From: Symbiodinium microadriaticum
Lineage: Eukaryota; Sar; Dinophyceae; Suessiales; Symbiodiniaceae
Assembly: GCA_001939145.1 (NCBI GenBank)
Contig: LSRX01000080.1
Span: 1,034,709-1,098,708, forward strand
Direction of reading: 5' to 3'
DNA: 64,000 bases
Part shown: positions 11,247 to 20,542 of the stretch, one piece after another
How the letters are laid out: the number at the start of each line of letters is the position of its first letter
Numbering within the stretch: position 1 is the first letter of the stretch
Program-made: the position numbers and the translations under genes
Notes under the pieces: model-generated
What the model was told of the DNA's origin: nothing
What the model saw: only the letters and a program-made list of their open reading frames with translations
The model's database searches: none

Positions 11247-11366
11247 AGAACGTTTGGGGTTTAGGGTCCCGCTGTTCCCAAAAACTTTGTAGATTGTGAA
11301 ACACCAAGACGAAGAAGCCCACAGCGAGTTGCCCAGGTCCAATATATGTTCTCCAGGGATTTAGAA

Positions 11367-11552
11367 TTAGAGTACACCGTATACCATCCCAACCATCCAG
11401 CTCGGACACTCGAAAAGGCTCATGAGGTCGTGATACTCCAGCTCTAACTGGCTCATCCAGAACCTGGGCAGTCTCAGACAGTAGCGGCCATGCATGTTTC
11501 TCATGCGGTCCGTCAACGAGCAAACTTCCGATGCGGTATTCAGGCATTGCAA
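11367..11552 (-). CDS. possible exon, unrecognised
   Basis: Minus-strand frame with PRFWMSQLELEYHDLMSLFE and CPSWMVGMVYGVL, which has a natural mix of aromatic, acidic and hydrophobic residues. Another minus-strand frame (11239-11547) is also open over the same bases, so the reading is not decided. No family is recognised. Confidence 0.25.
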   Translation of the reverse strand: MQCLNTASEVCSLTDRMRNMHGRYCLRLPRFWMSQLELEYHDLMSLFECPSWMVGMVYGVL

Positions 11553-11739
11553 CTATACGGGGGGCACAGTAATAGCTTCATCTGACGATAACTATGAATA
11601 AACAGTAGCGAGTGCAGCTATTGAAAACTGTGCACAAAGAGAAAGATGCACTGTTCTATGTCTACTGTCTGTATACACACTCAAAACAAACATAATGATG
11701 TGTCGGCTCCTGTTCAGCCCTAGCAGCTGCCTGAGTCAG

Positions 11740-11905
11740 GCGTATGTATGTATGTACGTATGTATGTATGTATGTATGTATGATTGATGTACGTATGTAT
11801 GTGTGTGTGAGATTATATGTATGTTTGTATATACATATATGTATATACATGTGTATATATATACACACACATACATATACATATATATATATATACATAT
11901 ACATG
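11740..11905. repeat. ATGT/TA microsatellite
   Basis: GTAT and GTATGT units pass into TATATACATATA and CACACATACATATA. The Tyr/Val/Cys/Met-rich frames over it are repeat artefacts. Confidence 0.9.
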
Positions 11906-12121
11906 GCACCCCTCAAACCGCCAACAGGTTCATAGAGTTTCCTACTGCAGGTTTCCTGCTGCAGCCGGCATCATGAGCATAAACCAAAATATTTTCCAAA
12001 CTTGAGGGCCAGCTCCCGACTAAAGGCCTCCAACAAAGTTGGGCTTGTTTGGGACAGTAGCACACTACGTATTGGTACCTACAGAAAAAACCAGAAAGCC
12101 ACACCCCAAGCAAAAGACAAG

Positions 12122-12124
12122 CAC

Positions 12125-12162
<38 letters not shown>

Positions 12163-12410
12163 GTAACAGCGACAGCGACAACAGCAACAGCAACAGCAGC
12201 AACAACAGCAGACAGCAGACAGCAGCAGCAGCAACAACAACAGCACCAATACCAGCACCAGCACCAGCCCAACACCAACACCAACACCAACACCAACACC
12301 AACACCAACACCAACACCACCAACAACAACAACAACAGCAACAACAACAACAACAACAACATCATCAGCACCATCAATAACACCATCAGCAACAACAACA
12401 ACAAAAACAC
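12122..12410. repeat. AAC/AGC and ACCAAC microsatellite
   Basis: CAACAA runs, then CAGCAACAG, then about ten ACCAAC hexamers (about 12266-12318), then CAACAA again. The Asn/Gln/His-rich frame 12039-12380 is driven by the repeat, although glutamine-rich tracts do occur in real proteins. No start context or flanking domain supports a gene. Confidence 0.9.
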
Positions 12411-12411
12411 C

Positions 12412-12465
<54 letters not shown>

Positions 12466-12541
12466 TAGTAGGTAGTAGGTAGTAGGTAGTAGGTAGTAGG
12501 TAGTAGTTAGTAGTTAGTAGTTAGTAGTTAGTAGTAGGTAG

Positions 12542-12589
<48 letters not shown>

Positions 12590-12590
12590 C

Positions 12591-12621
<31 letters not shown>

Positions 12622-12832
12622 TGTGGTTGTGGTTGTGGTTGTAGTTGTAGTTGTAGTTGTAGTTGTCGTTGTAGTAGTAGCAGCAGTAGTGGCAGCAGTA
12701 GTAGTAGTAGTAGTAGTAGTAGCAGTAGTAGTAGTAGTAGTAGTAGTAGCAGTAGTAGTATTAGCAGCAGTAGTAGTAGTAGTAGTAGCAGCAGCAGCAG
12801 CAGTTGTTGCAGTGGTTGTTGTTGTTGTTGTA
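12411..12832. repeat. giant AGT trinucleotide microsatellite
   Basis: About 420 bp of AGT units with interruptions: GTAGGTAGTAG, GTTAGTA and TTGTGG blocks, and AGC-rich ends. A second block lies at 12990-13080. Poly-Thr, poly-Leu and poly-Val frames here are artefacts. Confidence 0.92.
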
Positions 12833-12989
12833 TTATGGCTCTTTGTGGTGGTTTCATATGACATAACCATCTTGAAAAGACTTTAAGGAAGTACTGAGTG
12901 TAATTTAATACAATGATAACAACGTTAAGAATAGCATGGTCAATGTTATTGATTTAGATTTAAATAGCAATTGTAACGCGAATGTTTGT

Positions 12990-13001
12990 AATAGTAGTAG
13001 T

Positions 13002-13049
<48 letters not shown>

Positions 13050-13080
13050 CAGTAGTAGTAGTAGTAGTAGTAGTAGTANT
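12990..13080. repeat. AGT microsatellite ending at an undetermined base
   Basis: About 85 bp of AGT units running into a single N at 13079, directly before a unique sequence that is repeated 274 bp later. The N probably marks an unresolved length or assembly join. Confidence 0.9.
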
Positions 13081-13610
13081 TGTCCTTCTGAATTTCTTGA
13101 TTTTTGCTGTTTTTTGAAGTCTCGATTTTCGTGCCCAAAACCTAGCGATCAGAATGAAGGTTTTTTTTGGCCTAATTCTGATCATCATGTTCATCCAAAT
13201 CGTTAGAAAAGAGAGCATCCATGTCCAAAACCAAATGACGTCCATGGTCTAGTGCGTTTCAGGAAAGAGAGCATCCATGTCCAAAACCTAATGACGTCCA
13301 TGGTCTAGTGCATTTGAGAATCTCGCACCCAAAAATGCTGGTATTTGCAGCACTTGTCCTTCTGAATTTCTTGATTTTTGCTGTTTTTTGAAGTCTCGAT
13401 TTTCGTGCCCAAAACCTAGCGATCAGAATGAAGGTTTTTTTTGGCCTAATTCTGATCATCATGTTCATCCAAATCGTTAGAAAAGAGAGCATCCATGTCC
13501 AAAACCAAATGACGTCCATGGTCTAGTGCGTTTCAGGAAAGAGAGCATCCATGTCCAAAACCTAATGACGTCCATGGTCTAGTGCATTTGTGAAAAGAGA
13601 GCATCCATGT
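13081..13610. repeat. tandem duplication, 274-bp spacing, with nested unit of about 56 bp
   Basis: The segment beginning TGTCCTTCTGAATTTCTTGA at 13081 recurs at 13355 with almost no change. Within it a block with AGAGAGCATCCATGTCCAAAA and GACGTCCATGGTCTAGTGC repeats about every 56 bp (about 13209, 13266, 13484, 13540; a variant at 13595). The near-identity implies a very recent duplication or an assembly artefact next to the N. Confidence 0.85.
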
Positions 13611-13659
13611 ACAAACCCTATCAAGAAAACTTGGGGCGTCGCACCAGGGGGGATACCGT

Positions 13660-13790
13660 CGTAGTAGTAGTAGTAGTAGTAGTTGTTGTTGTAGTAGCAG
13701 TAGTAGTAGTAGTAGTAGTAGTCGTGGTGGTGGTGGTAGTAGGAGTAGTACTAGTAGTAGCAGTAGTAGTAGCAGTAAGTAGCACTGAGC
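13660..13790. repeat. AGT/GGT microsatellite
   Basis: GTAGTAGTAG with TTG, GGT and AGC variants. Confidence 0.88.
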
Positions 13791-14039
13791 AGTAGTACGT
13801 AAGTAGTAGTATCTGGAGCATATGCAGCGACAAGCAGCAGAGCCACGAAACTGGAACTTGTTTTTTGACCTGTAGTACTGTGTTATGACGCGCATAAACA
13901 GTAGGCAAAACGAATCGATACATGGTCCAGGTTGGTCCTGGGAGGGGGGGGCGGGTACCTGCCAAGGTCGAAATGTATGAACCGAATGGTATTGACGGAG
14001 GGGGGGGGGAGGGAGTATACATATTTTTCTATATCTAGA

Positions 14040-14560
14040 TAGACAGATATGTGTGTGTGTGTGTGTGTTTGCATGTATATGCATATATATATATATATCT
14101 ATGGGCAGTCGTATATGTGTATGTATATATGTGTATACATTTATATACAAAACAATTATGCACATATACCCAAACGTATGTATGTATATGTTTGCACATG
14201 TTGTACGTACTTGCATATGTAAGTACGTACGTATGCTGGCTTGTGCGCATGCACAAATGCACGAATGCATATATGTGTATGCGTGTCTGATTGTGTGTCC
14301 GTATGTTTGTAGGTATATATGTTCTCACACACATACATATGTATATATATATGCATAAATGCATATATGCATGCATGCATGCAGGTATGTATGTATGTAT
14401 GTATGTATGTATGCATGTATGTATGTATGTGTGTATGTATGTATCTATGTATCTATGTATCTATGTATCTATGTATCTATGTATCTATGTATGTATGTAT
14501 GTATGTATGTATGTATGTATGTATGTATGTATGTGTGTGTGTACGCATGTTTGTATGCGT
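14040..14560. repeat. TG, TA and ATGT/ATCT microsatellite complex
   Basis: Starts with TG repeats, then TATA, then scattered TACGTATG, then long ATGT and TCTATGTA tracts (about 14380-14530). Tyr/Met/Cys/Val-rich frames are artefacts. Confidence 0.9.
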
Positions 14561-14954
14561 ATGTATCTGAGTAACTAGGTCTTACATTTTAATTTACAGT
14601 ATTGTGTTGGGATACATCTTAATGCTTTGTATTGTGCGATAAAGCATGGCATTGCAGCATGTTGCAGCGTATTGCAATCTAATGCTGCGTCCTGCGTTGC
14701 ATTGAACTGTCTTGTATTGTACTGCAGTCTATAAAGTCTATTAGCATTTTATCGTCTTGCGTGCGCATACATACGCGTGTAATCAACTCAAAACTCAATA
14801 CTGATGATTTGTCGTGTGTAGGGTATTTCATGTACACGACCCCCGCAACAAGCTCCACAACCTTGGAGCCCTTCTACCGCCCCATGCAAGACTAGTTTAT
14901 GGGGATAGAGTCCCTTCTAAAACCCGATCGAAGCGCTTCTAAGAATAGGGTTTT

Positions 14955-15045
14955 GGCGCCCTTTATACCATACTTATAATAAGGAACCCCCCCAAAATAT
15001 CCCAAAATACCATAGGCAATTATTTTGGCTTCTATACTTCTATAT
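14955..15045. repeat. AT-rich interspersed repeat, family G
   Basis: Contains ACCATACTTATAATAAGGAACCCCCC, CAAAATACCATAGGCAATTATTTTGG and CTTCTATA. Related copies with GGGGTATATT.TAC and CCTATATTT motifs occur near 16125, 38690, 39975, 43236, 43780, 48930 and 62485. Confidence 0.5.
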
Positions 15046-15070
15046 GAAAAAAAGTACCTTCTTTTCCCCC

Positions 15071-15146
15071 GCCAGTGTAGCACCGAGGAGCTTCAGCTTG
15101 GGCGACTTCACGAGCTTGGCAAACTCCTCTCCGTTCGATGCGGGCT
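15071..15146 (-). CDS. possible exon, unrecognised
   Basis: Minus-strand frame giving NGEEFAKLVKSPKLKLLGA, a Lys/Leu-rich and Glu-bearing run typical of folded protein. A second minus-strand frame is also open and the exon limits are not fixed. Confidence 0.3.
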
Positions 15147-16124
15147 TTGGGGTTGCTGTCTAGGGAGAGTCTTGGGGTTTTGGTGCTCTAATTTACAGGG
15201 TCTAGGTGTTGTTGCAGTTTTAATTTGTAGGGTCCAGGGTTTGAGTTGCTTCTTAATAGGTTTTGAGTGTGGTTTCTGTTGGACTTTTCTGGGTTGCTGT
15301 CTGGGGTGTTAGCAAGCTTTTACTAGTGCTTTGAGTGCACTAGGTTTTCATAGGCTTCTATGGTTTAACGGGGTTAAGTGGCCTTGGCGATTTCAGTGCT
15401 GTTGCCTTTATTGGTGGTGTTGGAAAGACAAACGACTTCTTCAGGTACGAGTGTGGATCGAATGGGGTCATTGATTTTATGGTTCTGTATCTAGACACTG
15501 GTCGGCCGCACCGGTAAAGATAATAAAGAGACAACCTGGGCTAAGGGGTTAGGGTTTAGGACGGACATCCTACTTCTCAAGCTCTAGAGGAGACCCTGAT
15601 CCAACAGTCCTCCATGTTGAGGGCTCCGTCACCACTCTTGTCCATCGTTGCGAAAACCTTCTTCACCTTTCCTTAGGCATCGGACCCCCCATTTCGATTC
15701 CCGGAGGCTTACAATCTGGGCTAAGGGCTTATAGTGCTTCGAATTGAAAGACGTAGGGGTTAGAGTGCTGATAAAGGCTCTAGAGTAGGCTTCTTTTTGG
15801 GTTATGTTGTATGTCTTCATGGTGTTTAAAGCTGTTCTGCCGGAATGAAGAGAAAGTTCATCGGGCTTGCACGAGGCGCAATTAGAACACGGTTTCTATT
15901 ATCGTATTGAGTTGTGGAGTTAAACTTTGAATCACTCGGTTTGTGCTGCGGTTCCTCTACTGTAGTAATCCCGGAACTGCCAAGACTGAGTCTCTATTCA
16001 ATGCTTTGCTGCTGTCCCGTCTCCTAAACCCTAAACCATAATGGGGGGGTCTTAATCTTGGGTATATTGTAGCCCAGCTGTAAAAAGGAGGCGCAAGGAC
16101 GAATATTGGTACTGTAGGGGCCGT

Positions 16125-16205
16125 AGTAGTTAGAATAAGGGTTTGGGCTCCTTATTGTATAAATATATTCAGGAACCCTATTGAACTATATTGGTAATTA
16201 TTTAG
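16125..16205. repeat. AT-rich interspersed repeat, family G
   Basis: GTAGTTAGAATAAGGGTTTGGG, CTCCTTATTGTATAAATATATT and GGTAATTATTTAGGG resemble the copy at 43236. Confidence 0.45.
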
Positions 16206-16459
16206 GGTTCTATATGAATCAGTCAGGCTTCCATGCTACACCAACTTGAATCTGAATCCCCACAGTTGCAAGGACCTACACCTCACAGTCGACAAATCCA
16301 AAGTTCTGAGGCCCAACAAGAATCTACAGAAAACCCTGAAACCCAAAGACGTGCAGCCTAAAGCTTCAGACACACGGCCAACATCAAGCCTTGCCGCCCA
16401 AAGATCTCAAGAACACTAAGCTCTAGAATCTGAGTTCGCTGTAGAGTCCCAAGCTTACA

Positions 16460-16615
16460 CATGCATGCAAACACTCACACACACATGCACGCGCGCACAC
16501 ACACCCACACACTCTCTCTCTCTCTCCCTATCTCTCTCTGTCTCTCTCTCTCTCTCTCTTTTTCTCTCTCTCTCTTTCTCTCTCTCTCTATATATATATA
16601 TATACATATATATAT
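16460..16615. repeat. CA then CT then TA dinucleotide microsatellite
   Basis: ACACAC units to about 16510, CTCTCT units to about 16588, then TATATA. Confidence 0.9.
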
Positions 16616-17785
16616 AACACGACAAAGTACACGCTTGCGGTGCTGCAATCGGTAATCAAGTCTGACGAGTCGATCAACAAGTCGTAACAGCAACAGGTCC
16701 TGTTCGAGCGCTGTTACATCTGGTTCAGGTCCAAGCTCATAACAGGGTTTAGGGTTATTTAAGGAGCTGACTCAGTGGTGCCAGGCGAGCGTCGTGTATA
16801 CAAGGCCGTGTCTCTTTCTTTCCTGGGCTCAGTCAGCAGCATCGAAAGCCAAACGTGGTCGCACCAGGGTTACATAATCAGGGGACAGGAAATTTGACCA
16901 AGCTGGCCGACACAAGGCACAGATCGGGAGTAGGTAGGTACCATCTGTAAACTGTAACACTTGGAGTCTGAGGATGAGGCCCCAAAACATCGGCGTGACA
17001 CCAGCAAACCAACAAAAAAACCGTAACCCTAAACCCTAAACTCAAAACCCTAAACCCTGTCTCGTTGCATGGCAACTCCAAATCTTCAGCCCGAAGCCGA
17101 AACGAAAACCACAAGACCTTTCAGAAGCTGCTACCGCTTGCTACTCTAACTTGTGGTATTCGTACTATAAACCCGAAACCCTAAACCCCATATTGTCCAT
17201 GTCACGATCCCCTCTGCACGGCTAAGGCCCATGCTCCTTCAATCAGAAAGTCTCTGCCCTCTTACCCTGTAGATCTAAAGCTGATCTACCCTGCACCTAG
17301 CCCTAAACCCTAAACCCTGAAACGCTAGAGCTGTTCTACCAAAGTCGCCTTTTGGTAGGACCCAGATAAGATGATAGGTTATCACAAGATACGCAGCGCA
17401 CCCTGCAATCAAGTAGGTTCTGGTCTCTTAGGGTAAACCGTGCTATAGTACCCTTCTAGCAACCCTTATACTAGAAACCTTCAAGGAAGATTATAGTAGC
17501 CTTTTAGAACCCGTATAGACCCCCTAAAGACACCAGGGTGCTGTTTGAAGGCCAGCTCTTCATCATTCGTAGCCGTCTTCATGGTTTGCCTTTGCTTCTT
17601 TCGCGCCGCGGCTTGGTTTTGGGGTTAGGGGCGGCTGCAGCAAAGTTGCTCAAACTTAAGGTGGTCAATATAGAGAACTTGTAAGCCCACCTGGGCGATC
17701 AAAACCTGGTGGGGGTTTAAAGATATGTAAATAAATGACCGTATAAATAAAGCGTGCATAAACAAAGCATTGAATAAACAAATGC

Positions 17786-17817
<32 letters not shown>

Positions 17818-17899
17818 GTCCACATACATGTCTACTCTGTTCATTCATTTAGCTACGTGCCTGTATCTATACATACATACATAAACTTGTTGCAAACAC

Positions 17900-17962
17900 A
17901 AGAGCAAGGGAAGCAAGAGCTACAGCAAGAGCAAGAGCAACAGCAAGAGCAGGAGCAAGGTC
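17900..17962. repeat. AGCAAG/AGCAAC hexamer microsatellite
   Basis: Imperfect AGAGCAAGAGCAACAGC units. The frame Glu-Gln-Glu-Gln over it is a repeat product. A related CTCTTGCTCCTG tract on the opposite strand lies at about 45968-46065. Confidence 0.8.
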
Positions 17963-18240
17963 GCTTGAAAGTGGCAGTAGAGAGAGGACGCAGCCTAGTA
18001 GTGAAAGACACTCTCCGGACTTCTATGTTCGACCAACGGGGTGGCCCCCCCTCCGTTGAAGATTAAGGGATACGGATGAATCCTGATGGCATCTTGGGGG
18101 GCTTTGAGGACCGAGAGTCTGAGTTTGGGGTTTAGGGCTTTTGACTTTAGGCCTGTGGGTCCGAACTGGAAATCCTAGTTACGGTGCTCAAGGAAGAGCC
18201 GGTAATTCGGCTGCAAGAGCAGTCTGCTTGAGCAATTACT

Positions 18241-18408
18241 ATGGGGGCTCAGGGCTATGCAGCAAAGGAATCCCTGAAATTCCGGCGATATCTCACGCGA
18301 TCCAAGCGGCTGAACAAAAACAGCGCTGACCTCTGCAAGGCGATGCGCAAGGTCTCTACGAAGGGTAGCGAAGTGTCACAGAGCATCCAATTGGCTCTCT
18401 ACCCATAG
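18241..18408 (+). CDS. short basic ORF truncated by a MITE insertion
   Basis: ATG frame of 55 residues, strongly basic: AAKESLKFRRYLTRSKRLNK and LCKAMRKVSTKGSEVSQSIQ. Its last codons (TAC CCA TAG) lie inside the left end of a family A element that starts at 18400, so the present stop comes from the insertion. A GT donor after CGCAAG (KAMRK) would instead end an exon before the element. No family is recognised. The upstream limit may be an AG acceptor near 18230 rather than this ATG. Confidence 0.4.
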   Translation: MGAQGYAAKESLKFRRYLTRSKRLNKNSADLCKAMRKVSTKGSEVSQSIQLALYP

Positions 18409-18497
18409 GCCCCTAAGTAGCTCCTTTTTGGGATTACCTTATGTATAGGATTCTAAATATAAACGAGAACAAAGAACTACCAAGGGGCCTATGGGTA
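18400..18497. mobile_element. MITE-like element, family A
   Basis: Complete copy: left end TACCCATAGGCCCCTAAGTAG, right end CCAAGGGGCCTATGGGTA, core TTTTTGGGATTACCTTATG then TAGGATTCTAAATATAAACG. The ends pair over about 20 bp. It supplies the stop codon of the ORF at 18241. Confidence 0.8.
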
Positions 18498-19258
18498 GCT
18501 TTTTGGGAGCAGACTTAAGGCTGCAGACTCGTAGGGTTTAGGGTTTAGGGTTCTTCTGGCTAGTGTATTCCTGAGTCCAAGCCCGTCGCAATATGCCAAG
18601 ACCGAAACCCTATATGAGCCAATGGAGAATCTCAAATCCTAAGGTTTCACGCAAGAATTTTCAGGTCTGAAACCAATCCAGGCTCCCAGAAGCCCAGCAT
18701 GCAGCAGCCTACCCTCACTTGAAGCCTAAGCGGCCTAAAGCACGGCCCCTTAACGATTAGAAGAGGGTAGTTCTGGGCTGCTTTAGACATATAAGTATGG
18801 ACTTCTATATTGAACCCGCGTCTCCCTCGGCTCAGTCAAGCAACCCACTCTGCAGCAACCCCCCGCCTAAGACCCTGAATCCTTCTGCATCCAGGCCTGT
18901 TGCTTAGGGTTCAGGGCTTGGGGCTCAGGGTTTAGGGCTGAATTGGGGTTTAGGGCTTATAGGGCTTAGGGTTTAGAAACTTAGGGTTTAGAAACTTAGG
19001 GCTTAGGGTCTAGGGTTCAGACTGCCGGGTACCCTGATGAAACTGGGAGGAACCCTAAAGCCTGAAACTTCTAGGCTCCACACGGTTTAGGGCTTAGGGT
19101 TCAGGGTCATGCCTGCCTGATAACATGGAACATCTGTCCTAAACCGTTTAGGCCTAAACTCTTAACCCAAGCAGCCACCAGAAGAGGGCTTAGGGTCTTG
19201 GGTAGTCTTGGGGCTTTTCAAGGGTTCATAGGGCTGGAGGGTTAAAGTTTGGCCCTGC

Positions 19259-19362
19259 AAAGCTTCGAACGCCTCAGATGCCTTGTCCCCCCAAGTCTTC
19301 ATGGGCTCAAAGCGAGAATTGGTTGAGGGCTGATGGTCTACAGCGTGATCGGCCCGTGGTTT
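19259..19362 (-). CDS. possible exon, unrecognised
   Basis: Minus-strand frame giving NSRFEPMKTWGDKASEAFEA after a Pro/His/Asp-rich lead (PRADHAVDHQPST). Composition is natural. A GC donor inside GCTTT|GCAGGG would end it. No neighbour exon is identified and the start is not fixed. Confidence 0.35.
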
Positions 19363-19393
19363 CTCGTTCAGGGTTTGGGGTTTAGGGTTTAGG

Positions 19394-19516
19394 GGAGAGT
19401 TTGAGCTTCTGGGGAAGATGATGCAGGTGCTAGCAAGGCTATCGCTTTACTCACAGGCCATCCCAAAGCCTGTCGTTAGATCTTGGTCTGGAGTGTTCAT
19501 GCTAAACACAAAATAA
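19394..19516 (+). CDS. possible exon, unrecognised
   Basis: Plus-strand frame giving ELLGKMMQVLARLSLYSQ and IPKPVVRSWSGVFMLN before TAA. It is amphipathic and helix-like. GC and GT donor choices exist before the stop. It could pair with the plus-strand exon at 20077. Confidence 0.3.
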   Translation, partial: GEFELLGKMMQVLARLSLYSQAIPKPVVRSWSGVFMLNTK

Positions 19517-19545
19517 AGGAACCCGACAACACAAGTAACAGAACT

Positions 19546-19650
19546 ACTATTGATGATACAAATCCTACACTACCTTAAGGATCCTAAAACTAGGTAAATT
19601 ATGTCATATTCCTTATTTTGGGCCATGCAGGATTTAGATCATCAGCCGTA
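19546..19650. mobile_element. MITE-like element, family B, copy 4
   Basis: TTGATGATACAAATCCTACACTACC at the left and CCATGCAGGATTTAGATCATCAGCC at the right, around AAGGATCCTAAAACTAGG. Confidence 0.6.
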
Positions 19651-19774
19651 TCAAACTACTCACGGCCCAATACTGGCCTGGACCTCCTAACGTCGAACTC
19701 GGAAGCCCGAAACCCTGGAAACCCATCTAAGCCGACCTCTCCGTGGAGGTCCATGGGACTAAATAAGCAGGGCT

Positions 19775-19890
19775 ATACGTACCCCTAAGGGTCCAAAGGA
19801 CCCAATAAGGAGGTACTTTGGTTGCGGATAGTGGTTTTTTAGGTTAATCTTTGGGAGAGTCTATGATTATTAGGTACTTGGACCCTTAGC
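19775..19890. repeat. interspersed repeat, family E, copy 1
   Basis: CCTAAGGGTCCAAAGGACCC, AGGTACTTTGGTTGCGG, AGTGGTTTTTTAGGTTAAT and TAGGTACTTGGACCCTTAGC. A second copy lies at 47283-47405. The ends AAGGGTCC and GGACCCTTA are inverted repeats. Confidence 0.6.
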
Positions 19891-20076
19891 GTACTTGAAC
19901 TGTGTTTTAGCTGGTTGTAAGTATAGTTCCCTTATGTACAAGCCTGCTTACTCAGTCCCATGAACCTTTAGTACCCACACCCTTAGCCCTAAACGGAATC
20001 CCAGAGCTCGGAAACCGGGAGATATGTTTCTGGATTTGCATGCACTCGTGCATTAAGCACTTACTGTTATGTACAG

Positions 20077-20147
20077 GTACCAAGACACGCCACTCAACGT
20101 ATTTATGAGGCCGTCTATGCCCCAGGATATGAAGACTACACGTGCAG
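20077..20147 (+). CDS. possible exon, Tyr-rich, unrecognised
   Basis: Between acceptor TACAG|GTACC and donor GCAG|GTACG (phase 0 in, phase 2 out) the frame reads ATQRIYEAVYAPGYEDYTC. The GTAC next to both splice sites resembles the short repeats seen at introns of gene A. Another frame is open too. Confidence 0.35.
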
Positions 20148-20542
20148 GTACGGGCTTCTTGTGTGGGTGTGGGTTTGCGGACTTCGTGCACACGACGTCA
20201 CACTCTTGGTGCTTAGGTAGTTTAGGGTTTGGGCCCGGGACTTGTATAGACCCTGTCGTCTTGGGCTGCGGGGCGCGAGATTACGGACTGTGAGACACTC
20301 GCAGGCACCTTTTTCTCTCGGCAGCGCGGTGCAAACAAGACCCCTCGTGATCCCCCCTACACCCTAAAACCGCCCAGCCCTCAGCCACAGGAACCAAATG
20401 CCCTAAACCACTGAAGCACAAAGCCGAAAGCATCCCGAACTGCAAAAACACATACTTTTAAGCCACAAATGCCCATCAAACCCTGTAATTCCCCAAATAA
20501 CCCTTGCAAATCCCATGGTAAACCTTAGAAAGACAGGGAATC

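Noticed and set aside
12039-12870. Long Asn/Gln/His-, Leu-, Val- and Thr-rich reading frames
   Set aside because: They are translations of trinucleotide and hexanucleotide microsatellites, open in several frames on both strands.
13533-14416. Tyr/Cys/Met-rich frames up to 245 residues
   Set aside because: Driven by TATG, TG and AGT repeats; no unique protein-like sequence.
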